Below, in pieces: positions 22,299 through 34,200 of a stretch of 64,000 bases of DNA. The DNA lies in assembly GCF_000003815.2 (NCBI RefSeq), contig NC_049989.1:14040637-14104636 (forward strand), in the 5' to 3' direction. Within the stretch, counting starts at the first letter, position 1, and every line of letters begins with the position of its first letter. Under the pieces are notes generated by a model. The model saw only the letters and a list, made by a program, of their open reading frames with translations. It had not been told where the DNA came from and did not search any database. Made by a program: the position numbers and the translations under genes. The stretch is from Branchiostoma floridae. Its lineage: Eukaryota; Chordata; Leptocardii; Amphioxiformes; Branchiostomatidae.

Positions 22299-25200
22299 TT
22301 ATCCCGGATGCTGATGATGATTCCGGTCATCAGGGTCGTGCATGGAACAGGTACCGCTAGTCGCCTCCTGCCAGGCTTGGCCCAGGTATCTGGCCTGTTC
22401 CTGATGGTGCCTCATGGCCTGTATAAACGAACACACATCAAACTAATCAGGATATGAATTGTCATGACTTTTTGCTAATATTGCTTGACAGGAAAGAAAC
22501 TACAATTACATGTCAAACGCTGTATCCACATGCAAAGGTGATTTGATTTCATGATAATTTTCGTCTCCCCAAATAAAGCTTAATGTATAGTTTCCGTAGA
22601 TTATCTATTTCGAGCGAATTTTGAGCAGATATTAGTTCCATTAGATGAAAAATCCGTGTTACCATTTCTTCCATGTGTCCGTTAGACATATGCTTTTCTT
22701 CCTCTTCTTCCTTCTTCCTTCTGGCAGTTGCCAACACCTAGAATGTAGACAATGTGTGATCAGATCACCACAGTGACGTGACATTAAATGAGATAAGATA
22801 GTTTGTCTCGACAGGTACTGCCTTGTCAGCATGAAGATGGCTTGGGAATTATTAAATAAAAGAATAGACGTCCTCAGATTTGAAAGGACAAATTCTACAA
22901 ACACTACATTGAGCTTAGAATGTTCGACCTTAATGTTTGAACTTGTAAAGTAGGTCGGTGGTTTGGTCAGTTTGCAATTATAGTGCTTGTTTACATCTGG
23001 TTTGGCTCTGTTCCAATGTTGTAGACTAAAATGCAGAAAGTAGTGCTACTTACTTTAAAGATCTCTCTTTCCATCATCGTACAGCTGAGCGCACTCTGGA
23101 GCTCCTATGCATATAGTGGAAATGTCAACACATTAAACATTTACAATACTGACTTAAAGGCAAGACAAATAACCACTATCTATTAAATGAAAATGCGACA
23201 CAAGGGAAAAGGCCAGACAAGAAATACGAAATCAAACATTGGCACTGACCTTGATTTGTTTATCTTGTGACATCCTCGTCATTTCATATACTGCTTTAGT
23301 CAAGTCGATCTACAGGAATGCATATGAGAAAGACGTCTGACTAACTTCGACACGTCAACATTTTACACCGATCTTGCTGTTACGTTACAACATTAACAGC
23401 CGGTTAAACATTGACATTCCCACCTATTGATACAAGCAGTTACTACTTTAAGAAAATCGATATGCCGTTGCTAAAAGATCAAGAACAACGATAAGGATGA
23501 TAATAACAACAATGATAATGTTAACAATGACGAAAACAACAAATATCGGTAACAACAATGGCAATTTGATGATAAATCATAGAAATGATAGTAAAATGAA
23601 ATATCTGAATATCTGAATAGCCTGGGTACCGTCCGATTTCTACCGGGTTTTCATCTAATAAAAATGATTTTCTCATAACAAAAGATCATTAGCAGATTGA
23701 TTGGCGCAAAACCTTCACCATTATACACATGAAAAACATAGTCTCATTACAGTGGTATGTACCAAAGTGCTGTATTTTCTCATAGAAAAAATTAATATTA
23801 GGGGCAATGAAACCTAATGACGTAATTCATATGACCCCAAAAAGATTTAGAATCCTTTTATGCTTTCATGACGATCTATCAGTATTCGTTACAGTTCCAT
23901 TCTTTCTTCATTCAATAATGAGAAAACAATGGAAAGTCAAAATGCTAATTTAGCTAACTCTGAAACTTTAACAGCAATACCCTACAAACATCCATCGTGT
24001 AAAACAATCACATTGTACAGCCAAGCGAAAGGATAGAACGCAAATACAACACACCTACAACAACAATCATTAATATGCAATAATGATACGTAATAATAAT
24101 GATTAATAAGTATTAATACAATAAAACCGTCGCCAACTAAATAGTTTTTATTGCAACACTTATTAAACATGATTTTAACTCACCGATGCCTCAGATTGCG
24201 TCTTGTGACTCTTGATCTTAAGCTGCAATTTCTCCACCAGCTCCTGAAGACGCTCCTGCTTCTTACGGTCCTCGTCTGACTGGAAGGTCATCTCCTTGAG
24301 ACGGAGCTCGTTCTTACGCAGATTCTTCAGGGTCTCCTGGTGGCGCCTCTGCTCGGCGTCCAGGCCTGCCTTCAGGTCACGCACCTGGGTTGGAGGAAAA
24401 CTTTCCTTAAGCTAAGGGCACAACCCGCCGTACGTGCAATTTGTCGACCCGTACGTTGTTTCTGGAGGCTACGTCCGCCACGTATTCCTAACAACGTTCA
24501 GACTGTACAGGGCAGGCGCGTCGCCCGTACTGGCACGTACGGGGGCAAATCCGCAGCCCGATGGCACACACAGTTTTGCCTACACGTAAAGTTCTACGGT
24601 GTCTGCTTGCTCCAAAATCCGTCGGATTCCCTACGAGTTCGTAAGGAGGCGGTACTTACCACTAACGGATCCCAAAAGATCGCCCACGTTTTGGCACGTA
24701 TTTGCACGTACGGCGGGTTGTGCCCTTAGCTTTAGGCACTAGTGTAATCATACAGCTGAGAGTAACATCTCGAAAGAGTGACATACTATACTATGTGCTA
24801 CCCAGTTTGGACACGTATGCGTAGGCGTTGTCCTGCAAGTGTCCATATGCCATAACCACTGGAGTTTCTGAACAAAATGTACTAGTCACAATAAGCTTCT
24901 GGCAGCCTTTACTAATACGCCAGGCATTTGTGTGGCCAGTTCTTGCCGCATGCGCGCACACCAGACTAATACGCGAGGTAGCAGGTAGTCAAGCACCTGG
25001 ATAGGTTTTGAAAAAGTCAGAGGTTTGCAGGTAGCATTCACTAACTTTCGTCCGTGACTTAGAAGACAAGACTGATAGGGCTCATATACTCACACCGGAC
25101 AAAACACCATTCTTGTTGATAAATGTACCGCCTTACCCTGTCCCCGGCTTCTGTAGGAATACCGACTTACCCTAGTCTCCAGCTTCTGCAGGTGGTGTTT

Positions 25201-28200
25201 CCCGGCCTTCAGCGCGCCCGTCTCCACCTCGTCAAGACGACGCTGGAAGTCTCGGATAGTCTCCTCAAGATTCTTCTCAAGATGAGCGTTCTTGTCGTGT
25301 TCCTGACGTAGGTCGTCAGCGATGCTCGCAGCCTGTTTCAGATAAACACAAGAAAGGCAATCAGTGATAGCAGACTTCAGACAGTAGGCGCCCTCTAACA
25401 GAACATATGAGAACTGCACTGCAGAAACGCGCGCACACACACATACACACACACATACACACACACACGTAAACACACAAAAAACTAGCACGCACAACAC
25501 CCCCCAAAAATTCAGATTTAGAATTTGCTCGTGCAGTATTCGTTACAAATCGATTCTTCTTCATTCAATATTGAACCTTAACCGCAATGCCTTAGAAATA
25601 TCCATCGCGTAAAACAATCTTCATACATACAGCCATGCGAAAGGATAGAACACAAATACAACACACCAACATCAACAATCGTCATTAATTCGTAAAAGCA
25701 ATAAAACCGTCGCCATGGCAATAGTTTTTATTACAACACTTATTAAACATGATTTCAACTCACCGATGCCTCAGATTGCGTCTTGTGACTCTTGATCTTA
25801 AGCTGCAATTTCTCCACCAGCTCCTGAAGACGCTCCTGCTTCTTATGGTCCTCGTCTGACTGGAAGGTCATCTCCTTGAGACGGAGCTCGTTCTTGCGCA
25901 GGTTCTTCAGGGTCTCCTGGTGGCGCCTCTGCTTAGCGTCGAGTTCTGCCTCCAGGTTACGCACCTGGGTTGGAGGAAAACTTTCTTTAGGGTTTGATGC
26001 AACATACACTCGAGAGCCGCGTAGTGCCCGTACCCAGGGGGGGGGGAGGTGGGGGTTGGGGTTCGGACCCAACAACCAACCCCCCCACACCTACTCCCCC
26101 CCCCCCCCCACACACACACACATACGCTCGAAGGTCCGTTTTTTCACACTCGAAGGTCCGCTTTTTCATGTCCAAGATTTATTTTTCAAAGGCATGACTG
26201 ATATGCGTTTTTCACTGATAGACATTTCATTCAATCTAAGCTAGTTTTTGCAAAATGTGCACCATAAAGTGCAGGAAATAGCGTTTCAGTGGGTCCAGAT
26301 TTCAAAATTTCTCCGGACCTCCATTGCGTCTTTGGTTTCCGATTTGGTGAAAGTATGTCGGGGGTCGCCCTCAAAGACTTACGCCGAAAGTCTTGTGTGT
26401 ATCTTAATAGAAATTCCATTTAACTTTGCCAGTAAATTTTGCCCGTCAAAATGCAGGAAATTGCGTTTCAGAGGGTCAAAATTTCAACTTTTTTCTGGGG
26501 AGCATGCCCCCGGAACCCCATAGGCAGCTCAAGTAATTAAAAGAGCCCCTCACTGTGGCAAAATCCTGGCTACGGGCATGGAGAGTAACATCTCGCAAGG
26601 GTGACATCCTATACTATGTACTACCCAGTTTGGACATATATACGTAAGCGTTGCCCTACAAGTGTTTATATACCATAACCACTGGAGTTTCTAAACAAGT
26701 CTACTTGGCACAATAAGCTTCTGTCAGCCTTTACTGACACGCCAGGCACTTGTGTGGCCAGCAGTTCTTGCCGCACACCTGACTAATACGCGAGGTAGCA
26801 GGTTCTCAAGTACCTGTAGGTGTTGAAATAGTCAGAAGTTTGCAGGTAGCATCCACTAACTTTCGTCCGTGACAAGTGTACCACCTTACCCTAGTCCCCG
26901 GCTTCTGTAGGGGTACCGTCTTACCTTAGTCTCCAGCTTCTGCAGGTGGTGTTTCCCGGCCTTCAGCGCGCCCGTCTCCACCTCGTCAAGACGACGCTGG
27001 AAGTCTCGGATATTGTCCTCAAGACTCTTCTTCACCTTCTCAAGATGGGCGTTCTTGTCTTGTTCCTGACGGAGGTCGTCAGCGATGCTCGCAGCCTGTT
27101 CCAGATAAACACAGGAAAGACAATCAGCGATAGTAGATTTTACTCCTTCAGACAGTAAGCGACCTCTAGCCGAACATATGAGAACTGCACTGCAGAAACA
27201 CGCACACACACACACCAAAAAAATCAGATTGATAATTCTTTTATTCAGATCTATCACTATTCGTTACGAATCCATTCTTTCTTCATTCAATAATGAACCT
27301 TAACAGCAATCTTCATACATACAGCCATGTGAAAGGATAGAAAACGAATACAACACACCTACATCAACAATCATTCGTACGTAAAAACAATAAAACCGTC
27401 GCCATGGCAATGGCTTTTTATTGCAACACTTATTAAACATGATTTCAACACACCGATGCCTCAGATTGCCTCTTGTGCGTCTTTATCTTCATCTGTACTT
27501 CCTCCACCAACTCCTGGAGACGTTCCTGTTTCTTACGGTCCTCGTCTGACTGAAAGGTCATCTCCTTAAGACGGAGCTCGTTCTTGCGCAGGTTCTTCAG
27601 GGTGTCCTGGTGGCGCCTCTGCTCGGCGTCCAGCTCTGCCTCCAGGTCACGCACCTGGGTTGGAGAAAAACGTTCCTTAAGTTAAGGGCACCTCGCCGTA
27701 CAACCCAAAAACCAGATTTATAATTCTTTTATTCAGATCTATCAGTATTCGTTACAAATTCATTCTTTCTTCATTCAATAATAAACCTTAACAGCAATGC
27801 CTTACAAATATCCATCGCGTAAAACAATCTTCATACATACAGCCATGCGAAATGATAGAACACAAATATAACACACCTACATCAACAATCAATACTACGT
27901 AAAAATAATAAAACCGTCGCCATGGCAATAGTCTTCATTGCAACACGTATTAAACATGATTTCAACTCACTTCGTCAGATTGCGTCTTGTACGTGTTGAT
28001 CTTCTGCTGCATTTTCTCCACCAGCTCCTGAAGACGCTCCTGCTTCTTACGGTCCTCGTCTGACTGGAAGGTCATCTCCTTGAGACGGAGCTCGTTCTTG
28101 CGTAGATTCTTCAGGGTGTCCTGGTGGCGCCTCTGCTCGGCGTCCAGCTCTGCCTTCAGGTCACGCACCTGGGTTGTAGAAAAACGTTCCTTAAGCTAAG

Positions 28201-31200
28201 GGCACAACCCGCCGTACGTGCAATTTGTCCGTACGTTTCTTTGGGAGGCCAAGTCCGCCACGTATTTCTGAAAACGCCTCGTAGATATGGATCTCCTTCT
28301 TCGATTCCTCCAGCTCCAAGTTGACCTGTTCGCTCTTCGTTCGCCACTAAACACAACCAATGAGAAGTGTTTGAATCCCCCGTCACACATTCAGGACCGT
28401 CTCACGAATTCACACCCGACCGCTTCCCAACTGAGGTCGACGCTGCATTAGGAGTAATCCATCCTATTCTAGTCCCAGACCTTTCCTCTGGTGGCATCTA
28501 TTAGAATATCCCGATAATAGACCTCCCGACTTTGATTTGTCAGAATGCAGGGTTTGAGCAAATGACTTTTCAAGAATAGCTAGTCGACACCCTGACGGAC
28601 AAAGTCCCAATTACAGATGGCCTAACTTACGATTGACTCCCAACCTAGCCTCCGTTGGAGTCTTCGAAATGGGCTGGATTTTGACGACGCCTCAGAGGCG
28701 AGCCAAATATTGTACTGTAAATGCAGAAATGTTCGCGGTGGATTTATGTTCGCGGTTTTCGCGTTGGCCATTTCACCGCGAATTTAAAACCACCGCGAAC
28801 ATTTTTCTAGGGCATTGAAATACTTCAGTGCATGGAGCTACCGCGAAATTAAAACCACCACAAAAAGTCCTCTTTCCCGCTACCGCGAACTTAAATGCAT
28901 TTACAGTAGTTTGCGACCGTTTGACAAGAATTCCCAAAATATCGCAAGCATGTCAGGAATTTTTCTACAGGCATGTGTAGCTGCATCATCCCTTTAGAGG
29001 GGAATAACTTAGGAATGGGTTGACGGATCTTTGCAATGTATATAGCTTACACAATAACAGCTGATAAATACACTGCATTTCATGTTAGAATGCTAAAAAA
29101 ATATGCAATATGTAACTCAAAAAGAGAGAAGTATTATGCTTATTGATTAGTTCATGCAAATGAGGATCTCGTTTGTATAATTAATGACAAACATTTATGA
29201 TAGGTCACTCGTCAAAAGAGATCACTTTTTTGTTAACAGCAATGCCCGACAAACATCCATCGCGTAAAACAATCTTCATACATACAGCCAGGCGAAAGGA
29301 TAGAGGATAGAACACAAATACAACACACCTATAACAGCAATCATTAATACTTGTAAACAATACAACCGCCACCATGGCGACAGTTTTTAGTTTTGTCGTC
29401 ACGTCTTGTCAGTAAATTTTTCACACCAAAAAGGATCAGAAGCAAACCCTACCTCTTCTCTGAGCTTGGCCGTCTCGTTGTTACTGAGAGCCAACTCCTC
29501 CTAAACCGTGTGAAAACAAACATTTGCTTCAGAATAAAATCTTACCTAATTTTCAATGTTTTTGTGACATTTCTAGACATACTCTGTAAACCAATCAACT
29601 TTATAACAACATACAATGGCCAGCTCCAAAATGGATGTTTGCACTTTCTTACCATGTGACCATTGGAAGTTTGGTGATCTTTGACGTCCATATAGCACTT
29701 ACAGTAAGTGGTTATACTGTATATCTTTTAGGAAACGTGTGAGTTACTACAGGGATAGAGTTTGCTACACAGTTTGTTACGGTGCCTCTAGACGACCATA
29801 TCGGCATCACGTAGCGTGACGGCAGTATGTGTAGCTAACAGCTGCACATATCGCATCACGTAGCGTAACGGCAGTATGTGTAGCTCACAGCCGCACATAT
29901 CGGCATCACGTAGCGTAACGGCAGTATGTGTAGCTCACAGCCGCACATATCGGCATCACGTAGTGTAACGGCAGTATGTGTAGCTCAAAGCTGCGCATAT
30001 CGGCATCACGTAGAGTAATGGCAGTATGTGTAGCTCACAGCTGCGCATATTGTCATCACGTAGCGTAACGGCAGTATGTGTAGCTCAAAGCTGCGCATAT
30101 CGGCATCACGTAGCGTAACGGCAGTATGTGTAGCTCACAGCTGCGCATATCGGCATCACGTAGCGTAACGGCAGTATGTGTAGCCCACAGCTGCGCATAT
30201 CGGCATCATGCAGCGTAACGGCAGTATGTGTAGCTCACAGCTGCGCATATCGGCATCACGTAGCGTAACGGCAGTATGTGTAGCCCACAGCTGCGCATAT
30301 CGGCATCACGTAGCGTAACGGCAGTACGTGTGGCTCACAGCTCGGACCTCCTGGGTTCGAGCACCCTGACATGCTCCGGTGTGCCCTTAGGGAACGTTAC
30401 TAGTACTTGAATGGACATATATGGAGGTCCCGTGATTGAGGAAAGTAAAACTTCGAGCATGTATACGGAAAAGAGCCCACCACACTTATCGAAAAGTGTA
30501 GGGTCCCATCCCGTTAAAATCCTTGTGCGTTACGCCACAAGGCAATACAAAAAATATTTAAAAACAGGTCTTCTTTTTTAGCCAATGGTATTGTTTTAGC
30601 CTACCTTCGTTTGGCTTAACATGGAGTCCTTCACGGCTGCTTGGTCATCTTTCTCCGCTACCAATTTGGTCAGCGCCTGTGAACATTCAACGATACTACG
30701 GTTAGTCAAAGAATGATAGTGTTAATTGTCAGGACAACGTACGTCAACGTTGTTTGCTGTTTTCTAAAACTCGTTTTTCACCACCGTTGATAAATGTATC
30801 TGTCCTTAGCTATCCTACATTTCCAAGTGTTATGTGCTTCTAATATACCACAAGTATAATTGCTATTGTACGTTCTTTTTTCTCACAAATCAACTTTTAT
30901 TTTGTGCTACCAAAGATCATAAGATGACCCTTGTGTAACATGAATGTCAGTAATATCCCTGTAACATTATCCACGATCTTCGGGCGTATCGATGTAAGAT
31001 CGGCCATCGACAGAGGGTTTCGAGCATTTTTCCCCTGAAAATCGTCCCTGTCACATATAAGCCATACTTTGTACCTTGTACAATTGTTGTGCAATAAAGT
31101 TATTATAATAAGCGAGGCTCGGGCGATTGCCGCAGAATCGTTGTCCGATCGACTTTCGCCAATGTGACAGGGGTATAAATACCCATTTTCACTAGACAGC

Positions 31201-34200
31201 GATCGCTGACCAAAAATTTAAAAAAATCTGTGTCTGTGTCTGTATCTGTATCTGTATCCATATATCCGGTATAACCGCCGTTCGGCGTAACACACCAGCT
31301 TCGCAGGCACGTGGTGTGGCCTCTGGTAACCGTTGACTGATCTGTCAAACAATAATTGCATTATAGCTTATTTAGATGCGAATATCCAGATTGGTACTCA
31401 CCTGTGTCATCACCTTCTGCACGACACTACAAGCTGTAGCCTTAATTTCCATCTCTCTAGCTTCCTGGAAAATAAGGAAACATCAAGAGAATTCGTTGTT
31501 TCTTTGCTTAGTTATCCTCCTTGTGGTTAAACTTGACCTTCACCTTTGACTCTCCAACACCTATCCACATACCAAATATCATTTTAATCTTTTCAGAGGT
31601 TCTGAAGTTATGCTGACAGCAATAGTCTTATTCGAGAGAGAGAGTGACGGAGAGAGAGAGAGAGTGAGTGACGGAGAGAGAGAGAGAGAGTGACGGAGAG
31701 AGAGAGTGAATGACGGAGAGAGAGAGAGAGAGAGAGAGTGACGGAGAGAGAAGAGAGAGTGAGTGACGGAGAGAGAGAGAGTGAGTGACGGAGAGAGAAG
31801 AGAGAGTGAGTGACGGAGAGAGAGAGTGAGTGACGGAGAGAGAGAGAGTGAGTGACGGAGAGAGAGAGTGAATGACGGAGAGAGAGAGAGAGAGAGAGTG
31901 AATGACGGAGAGAGAGAGAGAGTGAGTGACGGAGAGAGAAGAGAGAGTGAGTGACGGAGAGAGAGAGAGAGTGAGTGACGGAGAGAGAGAGAGTGAGTGA
32001 CGGAGAGAGAGAGAGTGAGTGACGGAGAGAGAGAGAGTGAGTGACGGAGAGAGAGAGAGAGTGAGTGACGGAGAGAGAGAGAGTGAGTGACGGAGAGAGA
32101 GAGAGAGTGAGTGACGGAGAGAGAGAGAGTGAGTGACGGAGAGAGAGAGAGAGTGAGTGACGGAGAGAGAGAGAGTGAGTGACGGAGAGAGAGAGAGAGT
32201 GAGTGACGGAGAGAGAGAGAGAGAGTGACAGAGAGAGACAGACAGAGAGAGAGAGAGAGAGAGGCAGACACACATTTATTACCTGAAGGTATCAAATACA
32301 CGAACTTGGCCACGTTCAAAGTTGAGCATATATAGGAAAAGAGTGTTACCTGTATTATGGTGACTATGATTTCTTACTACTAGTATAACCACAATATTGC
32401 TTCTTACCTCATCCTTCTTTTTCACTATCTCCTCATGTAGGCTCTTCAGGGAGCTGATAATCTTTCAATGGGAAAAGAATAGCGCATGTTCATACTACGT
32501 TGAGAATATCACGAGTGTGCATATTGCCTGGTACAATGTGATCTCTAGCTAGGTCATAATATCGTATATTTTTGAATTTCTACATGAACACTGGATACAG
32601 ATAAAATCTAAAAACACTTGGATCGTTGTATATTTTCATACTCAAAAGTTTCTGGTATCATGATTTGATATTTGCGTTATATGTGTGTTGTCTGGCGTAC
32701 GATGGATTGCTTCATGTTGAAATAAATCGTGAGGTAGCCTTGTTTGTAATTGTAAAATGACACTAGTGAGGTACATGTGGCCGTGAACGTATGGTTGTGC
32801 AGGTTACATAATAAAAGCGGACCCAATGACTGTAGTTGATGTAGTTGTAAACTTTTTGAGAGATACCAGTCTACCACACTATTTATAGCTAGTGTCACTT
32901 TGCGCACCTCTTTAATAAAGAAATAAAAGACTTGTTGGTTGTGATACAATGTTTAGTCGCTCTTAATCTTGTTAACGTTACAATGTTATTGTTATGTGTC
33001 TATTTTGAAAATTTAGACATCTTCATTTTGTTTACCGATCTTGTTTTTTCGTCCTCTCTCATTAAATTTGGAGTCTGTAGAGGATTCCATACATAATATT
33101 TACTTGCTGTGGTCTCAGTGTTTCAATAGTCTGTATTGTGTCTTTGCGGAAAGACGTGTCTTGTATTGTTAAATTAACTGTGCTGATGTATAACACGTTT
33201 GTCAGAAACATAACTCCACTCACCAGCTGCTGCTGATTAGCCTCTTGCCTCATTTTTGCGCTATTCTCATGCTGTGGAGGAGAAAAATAATATCAGAGGC
33301 AATAAAAATGATGACGTCATCAATTTGGCCCCAAAAAAATCAGATTTAGAATTCTTTAATGCCCATCTATCAACGTTCGTTACGGCTCCATTCTTTCTTA
33401 ATTTATTAATAAGAAATCAGTTGAAGGTCAAAATGCCAATTTAGCCAACCGAGATACAAACAAATTGACAAGATAGAAACAAATGCGAGGAACTAATCCA
33501 ATTTGGTTATCTATGTGCACGTCCTTTGAGTTATCTTTTGATCTCATTTTTTTTTTAATTTTCCCTTTTCTTCGGTATTTCCTATCTCAGGTAAAAGTGT
33601 AATAGAAGTTGTAGTTTCAAATCAACCTTAAAAACTGTTAAACGTTGCTGGCGACACAGTCTACTACTCAATAAGATTAAAAGCAGCACACAGAGCATCT
33701 TCCGGCCACAGACGAACTTTGGCAAGACGTAGTCCCGACCACTTGTACTACGTGTAAACTTTACTCGAGCTCGAATAAGGCAAACATGTCACAGTTTAAC
33801 TTGTGACGGAGCTTGTGCATAAAGAATTGAACATTCCAAAATTATTACTAGTAACAAAACAGAGAAATTAGACGTCCAGTGCACACCTGGATTTTCACCC
33901 CCTTTAACGGAACTTCAAGGATCACGGGCATCGTAGGGATAGAGTAGATAGGGATCAGTAACACGGATGTGTACATTCAGATCCTTATGATTTGGGTATT
34001 GACATTTTATTGGTTTAGTTTAACCCTATTCAGACCGGGCTTTTTTGGTCATCCCTGGACGGGGGGAGGGGGGGCTTTTGAGGCCCTCCAATTCTAAGTC
34101 CTCTAACTCTTGAACGACGTGCCGTAGGGCCACCAAATTTTCAGGACATGATATCGACATAACGTGTGACGTTACGTTGACGTAAGATGACGTAATTATG

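Noticed and set aside
30320-30400. tRNA gene at the B-box-like motif
   Set aside because: No complete cloverleaf or A box could be read; a SINE remnant is more likely.
31579-32319. Long Ser/Leu-rich ORFs in several frames on the minus strand
   Set aside because: They are the translation of a GA-rich microsatellite; all frames stay open for the same reason.
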